A DNA stretch of 64,000 bases from Ailanthus altissimus (Eukaryota; Streptophyta; Magnoliopsida; Sapindales; Simaroubaceae): NCBI GenBank assembly GCA_946807835.1, contig OX327700.1:22108001-22172000 (forward strand), read 5' to 3'. The notes beneath the pieces are model-generated. The model had not been told where the DNA came from and did not search any database. It saw only the letters and a list, made by a program, of their open reading frames with translations. Made by a program: the position numbers and the translations under genes. The stretch's first letter is position 1, and every line of letters begins with the position of its first letter. Positions 24,120 through 35,500 of the stretch are shown piece after piece.

Positions 24120-25481
24120 TGATAAGGGGTTAATTAAGTCTAATATTTTTTATCTTCTAAACTTAATATTTATTCGTAAAAATTAAGATTATTTGGATTT
24201 TTATATATTTTATTATTATTTTTGTAGGTTTGGAGTCAATAGAGCAAATAGGATCGAAATTCTAATGAAAATAAGCCAAACAAATAAATTACTATAGTTC
24301 ATGTTACTGCGAATTGCTACAATATGAGCTATAGTGATTCGCTACAGTACCCGGTGCTGCGGAGCCCGAAATAATGTCTACAGCGTAGTGATAACGTGAA
24401 CTATATTTTTGCTACAGTAACTCGTGAACAATAATCTTAATATGACTTATATTTGATATTTAACCCTAATTTGAAGACATAAACTTATAAATAGAATGCT
24501 AAAAACCTTAATTGATGAGTGGTAAAGAAAAAAAGAAGAATTAAGAGGAAAGAGGCAAAAACTTAGAGAAATAATTCACAATACAAAATTAAATATCAAA
24601 GTCAAAGATTGAAGAACCAAGATCAAGATTCAAGTTTCAAGTCAAAGAAGAGTGAGAAGCACATCAAGGAGTCACTTTGATTATTTTTTCTATTATTTCT
24701 TTATCATTATGTTCTTGTTCTTGTTTATTTTTATGAATTAGTTGGATAATTTTAGTTTTGTGATGGGCTAAATTGTTCATTTAGGGTTAGACTATATAAA
24801 CCTAGTATGGATTTAGATTTTGTTAATTCTTAGTTTATAATCTTAATACAATAGATTGATTCATTCTATCTGAGTTAATGCTTTCATTATACATGATCAA
24901 TATTTTGAATAACTAAAGAACTATGATGAAGTTAATAAAGGGATTCATGTGTTTAGCCTAAGGTAGTTTGATGCATGATCATAGAGTAATAACTATAAGT
25001 TTCATGTAGAATAGATATATACCTAGATGCTATGTATAGCATAATTTAGACTTGATCTTAATGCATTACATTCTAATTTGATTACCATAAACATATAGGT
25101 GATTGTTAAAATGCGTAATATAGTCACTTGATCATCGACAGAGGCCTGTGATGAGATTAGTGTCTAAGTTTATAATTTATGTTAAGAGATTAATTAAGTG
25201 GTTAATAAATCTGATGAATTACTAGGTGATGAGTCTATACTCTACATTATTATCCTTTGGTGACTTTATTTCTTTGTTTACTTGTTATTTAGGTTAAGTT
25301 TTAGGTTAATTAATTAATTTTTAGATTTTTGTTTCTAGATAAAAGTAAAGTAGGTATAATTATAGTAATTGATTGAAGAATTAGATCATATAGTTCATAT
25401 AGGATTGATATCTAAACTTTAAATCCTATATTACTTGATACAATAGCGTGCACTTGCGCTTAGCTACTATAACACCAATCA
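24120..25481 (+). mobile_element. Solo LTR, Gypsy-like (1362 bp), inside the Copia relic
   Basis: It starts TGATAAGGGGTTAATTAAG and ends ATAACACCAATCA. Flanks GTGCC (24115-24119) and GTGCT (25482-25486) match 4 of 5. It is the inverted relative of 2373-3713. Copia-type sequence lies on both sides. It contains a cluster of GCTACAGTA and GTTCA-type motifs at about 24290-24430. Confidence 0.8.
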
Positions 25482-26069
25482 GTGCTCTTGGTGTTTTTCT
25501 AGTTGAAGAAAATGATCATTTAACTTATATTGGACATAAATTCAAGAGAATGGGAAGATACTATGAAATCGAAGTTAACTTTATGCATGACAATCAAGTC
25601 TGAGTCTTGGTTATGCTTCCCGTATGAATTATTCTTATTTATTGTAAATTAGTTTACATAGTGGAAGCATAGGCCTAATAAAAAGTTAGAGACCTTCAAG
25701 GCCAGATTAATGGCAAAAGGTTACACTTAGAGATCTGAGATTAATTATAAGAAAATAATTTCACTGGTAGTCATGCAAAAAGTTAATTTGAATTTCATAA
25801 GGTTGGAATCTTTATTTTGATGAGGTAATTAGAAAGTCTGATTTCATCAAGAACGAAGTGAAAGTATGTGTGTGTTTAAAAAAGGCCCTAAGAGTATAAT
25901 TAATTTTTTTGTTCTCTACATGGATGACATACTTATTGTCGAAAACGATGTTGATATGTCACAAGTTAGTCAGAAATTATTAGAGTATGTATATTTCCAT
26001 GAAATATTTGGGAGAGACTTCCTATATATTAGGTATAAGGCTTGTTGGAGATAGAGCTAGGAGATTGAT

Positions 26070-28845
26070 TGTAATAACCAGTATCCATAACCCATAAGAA
26101 TAAGTATTTATATATATATATATATATATAAATATACATATTTTATTTGTATGTGGGTGATACTTGATTTATGTATTGTTATTAGTAGTGTTTGTATAGG
26201 TTAAGGATATACTATTAGTATTGGGTTTATTTGCAAGACTTTAGATTTATTTTATGGACCAAATTGTAATACTTTAAAAGTTTTGGGGGCTAATTTGTAA
26301 ATATTAAAAATTAGCCTCTTAGAATAAAAATACACTTTTAAAACTCTAATTCACTCATTTTGGTCGAGCCACCTCTTTTAGAGTGAGAAAAGAGAGAAAG
26401 AAATGGAAGAGAAAGAAAAGAAGAAGAAAGTTGAAATTTAAGCTTTAAGAGGTATATTATAACCCTTTCTTAGTTTTTTGGTGTTAAATTAGTTAATTTC
26501 TTTAAGTTTTGATTTCTGGAATATGTAAAATTGAGGATTTGATGTGAATTTCATAAGATATTGTGAGAATTGATGATGATCTATGTCGAAAGCTTGATAA
26601 ATCATGATGAATTACAAAATTTCTACTTGATAGTCTCTTGATCCAGGAATTTTATAAATTGTTGTGATTTGATTCTTATTTTTAATTTTAATTATATGAA
26701 ATTAGACATGTTTAGAATCATTTGAGACTTTGAATTAATTGAAAATTCCAGAAATTGAATTTGTAGTGAATTTACCAAAATGACCTTGAAATTCTAAAAT
26801 TTTCTTTGTTAACAATATGATACAGAGACAAATAATTTTTGATCTACTAAATGATCTTAAAAAATTACAAATTTATGGAATATGATAAGTTTATATGTCT
26901 AATATGATATATTCAGAATTGAGAATTTATATCAATGTGGTTAAATTGTTATGATTTTTTAAAGAGTATTAGCTCATTACAGTATTTGATTAACAGATTT
27001 TTAAAGCTATAGAATAAAATAGTTTTAAAATACTTTTGGCAGTGATTTTAAAGTAAAATATTTAACATGGAATGAGATATATGTTGAGTAATTCTGTAGT
27101 AGTTTTATAATTTTTGAGTTAGTATATGATTTTATAAAATTAGGAGATTGAATACTGTTCAGTAAATATCTTGATCCTATTAGGTTAATAGTTTGAATTT
27201 GATGGTATTTATGGAATGGATTGTGTAGGAATTATGATATAATATTCATATATAAGAAGGATGTATGAGTCAAGAATGATATATTTTGATTTTGGAGTAA
27301 TTGGGCATCATTTGATGTATAAGAAAATTTTGTTAAGTGTAAGTGGTCAGAATGACAAGTTTTGAGAAACTAAATAATTAGACCAATTCAATGTGATAAG
27401 TGCAATATGTGTAATTTATAAGCTATTTAAAGTGTTTTGTGTAAATGTTGAGGCTTATAAAAGGATTAATCTTTATTGATAGGTTAAGGAGAATTAAGCC
27501 TTGTAGCCGAAAGTACTAAGAGGTAAGTACACTAGACTTTTACTGAAATCACAATAAGCATAGTAATTGTCTATGTATAATTTTGTAAATGTACTTAGAA
27601 ATATGTTTATGTTATGCCAAAATATATTTGATATGAAATGTGAAAGATATATATTTATGAATGTGAGCATTGACATTGAGTATGGACATACATATGTTTA
27701 TGAAAGTGAGCTTTCAAAATGAAATATGTTTAACAAAGAAAGCTTTTGAAGTGAAAAATATCTATGAGATACGTTTTGTGTTTTGAGGATGACTCATTAT
27801 TTACTTAGTAGGCACCTTATGTGATTTGTGGAGCCTTTATGTGTGGCATTTTCTTCGAGATTGATATATGTTATGTGTTTCGTATGTAGGGAGGATTCTA
27901 TTGGTACCTAAAGGAAGAGTGAGTCATCACATTCGTGTGGTGGCGTATTGATGCATGTGAGAGGACTCAACAATGATCAAGGTGAAGGTTTGGCTTTTAC
28001 TTTCGGGTATGAGCATTATATATATGTAATTTAAAACCTCACTTATACTATTCCTCTCATACGGTATGTTACCTACGAGTGACATTTGGCTCATTATATG
28101 ATATGTGATATGTAAGTCCTACTAAGTAGTAGTTGGGTGATGGTATTCCTATTATATATTTTGAAAGAATGTGTAAGCGCTTACCTGACATGTGATTTGA
28201 TAAGATTATGATTTTGATTTATCACAGCATATCATACATATGCATTGTGTATATGTATTTGTATTTAATATATGAAAAACTAGTATGCTTACTGAGTTTT
28301 ATACTCATTATAGTTTATGGTGATTTTAGGTAAATAAGGTACATGTGCGCTTAGCAGATTTAACAAGGCTTCTGTTGTTGCTTGGGTTTCCTAAATTGCT
28401 AGGTTGTCAAGTGTTTCATTTGGGGACACGTGAGATAAGATATTTGATTTATCCTTATTGAATAAATACTTATGTATTATTTTATTGTATGTGGTTGAAT
28501 TTGGTTTAAGTTTCACCAAGTGTAGTTATTGGTTGATTTTAAGTAAGAATTTGCAATGAATATATTATGGGTTTCCGGTAACAAAGTTGCTACTGGTGAC
28601 ATAGTAGAGTATTAATCTCTGAGAAAACTCTACGTATCTCCAGTTTGCTAATTGTCCCAGTCGTAATTCAATTGTTATAATTCTGAATTTTTTTTTAAAT
28701 GAATGTTTAAATATTGTCAATAAAAGTTTATATTTATATGTTAGGTATTATTATTATTACTTATGTAATATTATTTATGAGTGCACATTATTGAATGAGT
28801 GTAAGTTATGTCGTGTGTTAGATCTTTTGGGTCTGGGGCGTAACA
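26070..28845 (+). mobile_element. 2776-bp solo LTR with perfect TSD TTGAT, inside the Copia relic
   Basis: It begins TGTAATAACCAG and ends GGTCTGGGGCGTAACA, with TTGAT at 26065-26069 and 28846-28850. These termini and the length resemble long LTRs of plant Gypsy chromoviruses (Tekay type), which is an inference from memory. Removing it rejoins the RT/RNase H reading of the host Copia relic. An AT dinucleotide run lies at about 26108-26131. Confidence 0.85.
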
Positions 28846-29570
28846 TTGATAGAACCTTCCTAATCTTCGTACATAGATTATGTCCTGAAAAGGTACAAAT
28901 TCAATAATTGTGAGACAATTAATGTACTTTTCAGACATGACATTCATCTTACTAAGAGAAAGTGTCCTCGGCAAGAAGATAAAAGGGTTAGGGTGTCTAA
29001 CATACCATGTGCATCAGCTAATGGTAGCTTGATGTACACCATGTTATGTACAAGACCTATATCTTGATGGTTATAAGTGTTACAAATCGGTATTCTGATC
29101 CAGGAAATGATCATTAGATGGCCATGAAACATATTTGAAATACCTGAGAGGTATAGAGGATAAGTTTCTTAATGATAGAGCACAATTTAGATGTCCATAC
29201 CTAATTTTACCTTGGAGATAGAATATGTTGCAGGTTAAGAAACCTGTAAAAGAAGTAGTATAGATATGCAAGTCATTTGTATAGCTTAAAATAGTTCTAA
29301 GCTCAATGGATTCAATCTCACTATAATGCAATTATAACGAGTAATTGCTTTAGCTAAGAAGCTATAAGGCACATTAGAATTTTAATTATGTGGACTCTGA
29401 ATACCACATAATTAGAAAGATCTTGACTACTGGAGATGTACTATCCATGATATATTCCATTGATAACGTAGCAGACACACTCAAGCCTTAACTCTTAGGG
29501 TATTTGAGAAACATGTGGAGTCGATGAATATTATATATAATCATAAATGGCACTAGAGCAAGTGAATGTT

Positions 29571-30955
29571 TATTGGAGATAGTGCTTACGTGTCATTTCA
29601 ATATTGTATGAATATTAATTATTTAATATTTATATGATATACATTTTCAATAAATTCGTTAATATTATATATAAATAGTAAGATGTATGTAACGTTTCAG
29701 ATATTGTATGATCTAAAATAGTTTAGATCTGTGCTAAGAGTTAACAACATTAAGAGTTATAAGTACTAAGAGTTAACAGTGCTAAGAGTTAGCATGTTAT
29801 AAGAGTTAGTAAAATTTAAGGAGTTAGAGCATTGTCGAAAATGGAAAAAAGACCTAAGAATATATTAGTAATAACATAGTTGCAAATGGTTGTAAATAGT
29901 GTTAAAAAATGTCATTATGCAATATGTTCTCAAACACTATATTCTTCATTTATCTTTATTGATGCGGGTCTATCAGTGAAATTTTTTTATCTGGATCAGT
30001 GTATATCTATATTTGGATGGTCCGGATGGTTAGTCTTAGCAGACCATTAACTTAATAGAAGCTCGTATAAGCATACGGATATCAGTAAGGATTGGGTACT
30101 GAACAGACTCGTGAAACCCTCTAATAGACATTCTGTAAAGCTATTAAATGGTAGGTCTTTTCGAGTTAAATAGCATTTGTGGTCTTTTGACCTGAGCGCC
30201 AAGGTGAGCTTATGAGTGATCCATTATACTTTTGTTTCATACATATCAGAAACTTTTCATGATCTGACTGCTGGGTGTCATTAGGTATGGTTCGATGTTT
30301 ATAGAGTCGAGTGTGCGTAGATATGAGATTCGTCAGCTCACATGGGTGAGTTATATATCCCGATTCTTGTGACCACAAGTATAAACCCGGAAAAAAGAAT
30401 TTTTCGTAGGGTTCAGCAATATCACAAAAGTATTTGCGGATATTGTTTATCAAAATACGAATTTAGAGATAAGTTCACAGATTAGCAAATAAAGATTTGA
30501 AGATGATGATCTATATCTCTACTCTTTCAGGATATAGGTGACGGATGGATTATATAAATATGTTATGACCTCAGCTTGTATGGTCTAATACACTACTTTA
30601 TAATATCCATAACGTGTGTGGAGGGCATTGTTCACGGACTTATAAAAGAGTTTTATTTAAAAAACTGAGCGTAGATCTAGAGAGTCCTACAATATGAAGT
30701 GTACTCATTGTACACTGGGGCAGCAGACTGAATTGAATAATTTGATTCAAGAAATTCCAATAGATCGGATATTTGTTTCAGGATTCCTAGAGTTATGTAC
30801 TTGTTAGGACTTAAGTGTTAAGTACATTAATTAGTTAATAAAAGTTGTTAACTATTGGGATGATGACAAGTGACATAATTTAAACCATTGATTATTTATT
30901 TTTGAAATGACTTAAAAGACATTACTTGTAAAACAAGTAAAGTTATTTATTTATT
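29571..30955 (+). mobile_element. Truncated 3' LTR of the Copia element (family copy 5)
   Basis: It starts TATTGGAGATAGTGCTTACG directly after the end of the pol relic and a degraded purine-rich AGAGCAAGTGAAT. It follows the family through TAGCAGACCATTAAC, CAGTAAGGATTGGG and GTACATTAATTAGTTAATA. Homology fades near 30955, about 800 bp short of a full copy. Because it abuts pol, it ties the four other long LTR copies in the window to this Copia element. Confidence 0.75.
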
Positions 30956-32513
30956 TCTTTATAAAAACCCAAAATTTGAGCTTTTTAGAATAAATTTTTT
31001 TTTACCTTTTACATATATACATATAATTGATTTAGTGGGCTACGTAATTTGCTATATGATGAGCTCCTAAATACGTGGCAGTATTCTATAAGACATTATA
31101 AATTGTTACAAAAAGTTGTAAATTTATTAAACAGTGACATGTGTCAGTGTTACTTACCACATGCGAGCTACGTAGCTCAGTGAATTAATTCTTTTTTTTT
31201 CTCTCCCTCTTTATATATATATATTTGTGTATTAACAAATATGTTTACTCATATTTTCTTAATTCTATATCATACTTTTAATAAAAATAAATTATATTCA
31301 ACTAATATATTTTTAATATTTTGTTGAAAACCACTATATCATAATCATCATATCTCTCAATACTCTGTTATTTTTTTTGTTATAGGTACGTAATATTTAT
31401 TTTATTTGTAACTTTTATACTAAACACAATAATTTATTCAATTTATTAATTGTTATATATTAATTTTACTATAATTCTTATAAATTTATATTTATTTGTG
31501 TTTAGAGTTGTAATTTCACAATGATATCAAACTAAATTTTAGTAAGAATTATTTTGTTTGTCAGTAAAAATAATAAATTTTACTTTATGTAAAAAGATTA
31601 AATTGTATAAAATTTTAATTAATTATTTTTTTAATAATTTAATAATAAATAAACACTTTTAATAATATGTAATTAAATAATTTATTACTTTAAAATATTT
31701 TTTAAATTAATAACCAAACAATCATTAATATTTTTTTTAAAAATTTACTTTCAAAATCTTACTTTACAAAATCCTATTCGAAATCAATCAAATCACTAAA
31801 TAGTACACAGATTTTCTGTAAGGATACTTTCACCAGATTATCACCTTTTTTTATTTTTTTTAATTATTTCGCAACTGCTTAAATGTCCACGTCATAATTC
31901 GGAAAAGTAAATTTTGGCCCTTGACTAGAACGAGTCGAGAGCCAAACTCAGAGATTCCGAGTTTCCGATTCAAGAGAGTCAAACAATACCACGTATGATC
32001 ACTTTTTAACTCGTTAGATTGAAGTATGGAGAGGCTCTCCTTTTAGGGCTTCTATCCTTCGCTTTCTCTCCACAATACACACTAAAACAAATCCCCAAAT
32101 ACATCTTCATTGACGGTTTTAAAACCCTAACAAGGTGTTTTGGCTTCATCTAAATGAAGAAAATTGAACTGAAAATCTATGTGTCTATAAAAATGATTTA
32201 ATCTATTACTCTTTATCTCTCTGATTTTCCAAAAAAAAAAACCACTTTAAAAATTTTATTTTGAATTATTTTTCTAAAGTTTTTGTAACTATTAGTATGA
32301 TTCTCTATTGATTTTGTATCTCCTGATTTATTTTATAGGATTTTTGCAAACTCTAGATCTCCCAATCACTTGAAACGCGGCGTTCGCTAATTTTTCAGCA
32401 AATTGTACGATTTTATGGAACAGTTAAAGAGTTATTTATGAGGAGTTGAGAGTTAGGTGAATCTAGGTTTTTGGTTTGATTCTGTTAGATTCGATTTGTT
32501 ATCGATCTAATAG
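30956..32513 (+). promoter_or_regulatory. 5' flank and leader of the DDT/PHD gene, with an AT-rich repeat
   Basis: About 31240-31800 is a copy of the AT-rich dispersed repeat also seen at 56850-57600 and 63210-63910. From about 31900 the composition rises to near-genic levels, with CCACGTA at 31989 and a pyrimidine-rich leader (CTTCGCTTTCTCTCCAC, about 32058). The 5' UTR and any leader intron cannot be placed without transcripts. Confidence 0.45.
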
Positions 32514-35500
32514 ATGGAGGAGGTTAAGGTGAAACGGCCTAGGGGTAGGCCAAGGAAAAGGCCTAGACCGGAGGACGAAAATGCGGCTAGTGCCGCGAAA
32601 TCAGATAGTAATAAGAGGCGGGGAGTTGTTGTTGAGACAAAACCGATCGCATTAGTCGGTAGATATGTGTTGAAAGAATTCGAGAGTGGGATATATTTAG
32701 GAAAAATTGTTTCTTATGAAAGTGGATTGTATAGGGTGGATTATGAGGATGGTGATTGTGAGGATTTGGATAGTAGTGAGCTTCGTAAGTTTCTTTTAGG
32801 CGAGAATGATTTTGACAAAGTTTTAAGTAGGAGAAGGAAGAAGCTAGATGAGTGGTTGTTGAAAAAGAGTAAGAAGAATGAGAAGGATAGTTCAGAGAAG
32901 AAAGATGGGAATTTAAAGAGTGGGGGGGATCGGGTTGAAGTGTCTACATTGAGTGAGTTGAGTGGTGGCTTGACAGTTGAGAATGATGGTGAGGGAGTTG
33001 AAGGAGATGTGGACTCGTCGAGTGATTCATGTGAGCATATAAGGGAGACGGATGCGGGTTTGGAGACTGAAGCCCCGCTTGTTCCACCTCCGCAATTGCC
33101 TCCATCTTCGAGGACTATAGGTGTGCCAGAGGAATATGTTTCACATCTTTTTTCAGTCTATGGGTTCTTGAGGTTGTTTGGCATACACCTGTTTTTGAGC
33201 CCCTTTGGATTGGATGATTTTGTTGGGTCACTGAACTGTTGTGTTCCGAACACATTGCTGGATGCCATTCATGTATCTTTGTTGCGTTCCTTGAGGCGTC
33301 ATCTTGAAACACTCTCTTCTGATGGCTCAGAGCTTGCATCGAATTGCCTGAGGTAAAACATATGCATATCTTTGGTCTCTGTTAGTGCATTATGGTATAG
33401 TATGAGTGGTACTAGAAATGATGTTTTTCATTTGTCTTTATAGTTATTAAAATATACTGAGTAATTGCTCAAATAATTCAAAAAATGGTTAGATTTGGAC
33501 TATTTGGGTCCTGACAGTAACTCTTACTGAATGCATTATAATGTGACAGTTTGATTGATTGAATTCTGTTGTCTTTTGCATTTTATGCATGTAATCTTGG
33601 CATCATTTATATCCCATCTATGAACACCTACGCATGGGTGAGGATGCCTTTATTTTTTTATTTTCATAGAAAATGCAGAATCATTGTTATGCTCTTCTAT
33701 GCAGGTGCATCGATTGGAGCTTGCTTGATACACTAACTTGGCCTGTTTTTGTAGTCCAGTATCTCACTTCAATGGGATACATCAAGGGACCTGAGTGGAA
33801 AGAATTGTATGATGAGGTTTTAGAGAGAGAATATTCATCCTTATCTTCAGGAAAGAAGCTGATGATTTTGCAAATCCTGTGTGATGATGTGTTAGAGTCT
33901 GTAGAGCTGAGAGCAGAAATTGGCATACGTGAGGAATCAGAAGTTGGAATAGATCCTGATGAAGCTGCAAACGATGCCTGTGAAAGTGAGCCTAGAAGAG
34001 TCCATCCTAGATATTCAAAAACTTCAGCTTCCAAGGATGGGGAGGCTGCGGAGATCATTGCCGAAAATGATGTGATGAAGTCATCTTCTAAAGCCAAACC
34101 TTTGGGTTTTAAAGATACTCAAAGGGAGATAGATGCTCCTGGTGTTGATGTGGATGGAAATGGTGATGAATGCCGCATTTGTGGCATGGATGGAACCTTG
34201 CTTTGCTGTGATGGCTGTCCATTGGCATACCATACAAGATGTATAGGTGTTGCTAAAATGTATATACCTGAAGGATCTTGGTATTGTCCAGAATGTGCAA
34301 TTAATAAAATGGGTTTGACTATCACAAGGGGAACATCACTCAGGGGCGCGGAATTGTTTGGGATTGATTTGTATGAGCAAGTCTTCTTGGGTACATGTGA
34401 TCACTTGCTCGTGTATGTTTTCACAGCTTTCTACATCTCACCTTTTATTAATTACATTTTCTATTTTAACTTTCGATCAACCTTCTGCTACAATTTGCTC
34501 CATAAAAAATGTGGTTTAAAAATTCTGGTTTGTTATTTTCTGCCTTTGACTAGAAAATTTATCTTCAACTCAAGTCTTTATGCATTATTGTAGTCTAAGT
34601 TTCTCTCTCTGAAGCATGTCTAAATGTTTTGTGACACTTTTTGAAATTGGTAACCGCAGGCTCAATGCTTTCAATAACAAAGAACCATATATCAGATACT
34701 ACAACCCCGTTGACATCCCAAAGGCCTTACAAGCACTTCTATCATCTGTCCAGCATGTATCACTATACTTAGGGATTTGCAAGACAATTCTACAGTTCTG
34801 GGGCATCCCAGAAAGTGTCATCTCTACTGTGGGAATCATTGAAATGGGTACCAATGTAACAAACATAAAGACAGATGAAAAGTTTTGTGGTCAGTCACTT
34901 CATCCTCCTGTCAAGGAAAGCTGCAGAATTACAGATATGGTTGATGCTGAGAATGGTAGTAGTAACAATGAAAGTAATGTAGATAATCTGACAGTTTCAA
35001 GTCTATATAAATCTATAGATACAGTGACCCGAGTGGACCTTCCTATTGCTCAGAGCAATGCTATAACTGTAACAGAAAAATCACAGAATTGTGCTGTATT
35101 GAATAGGAAACTACCTGGACCGATCAAAATGGAGTCTGCCGTCTCTACTGCTTCAGTTAGCCAGCATGCTGATCCATCTGATGTAACATACCAAAGCTTG
35201 GTGGAAAGATCAAGTGCAATAGACCTTATGACATGCACCTCACGAATCAGCAGTGATGGTTATAGTGGGTACTCAAGCTCCTGTTTATCAGAAAATAAGT
35301 CTTTTCAGAGCAAGCAGGGAAATCGTGAAGGTCTTTCAAGAGTTGGAAGAAGCTCTCCTGATAATTGCGTATTCATGGGCTCCCTTTTCAAACCTCAAGC
35401 ATATATAAATCAATATATGCATGGCGAATTTGCTGCCGTTGCAGCTGCTAAATTGGCTGTTCTTTCATCCGAGGAAAGTCAGGTTTTAGAGGCACACAAG

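Larger units (their letters stand above)
22301..29570 (+). pseudogene. Decayed Ty1/Copia gag-pol, split by two solo LTRs
   Basis: Fragments appear in Copia order. The gag zinc-knuckle start is KCFYCGK (about 22550). The integrase zinc region is RLVHVGVRRLSRLVKD (about 23120), followed by later integrase pieces (about 23690-23960). The reverse transcriptase has ARLMAKGYT (about 25710), ..CVFKKGP.. and the YMDDIL catalytic motif (25866-26052). After the second insertion come RT/RNase H pieces with ASANGSLMYTMLCTRP (about 29013) and ..DNVADTLKP (about 29465). Stops and frameshifts are frequent, so it is dead. It is interrupted at 24120-25481 and 26070-28845, and runs into its own 3' LTR at 29571. 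No matching 5' LTR was found directly upstream. Confidence 0.8.

Noticed and set aside
33687..34097. 136-codon minus-strand frame opposite the DDT/PHD gene
   Set aside because: It is the antisense shadow of exon 2, whose sense frame has the domain signal.
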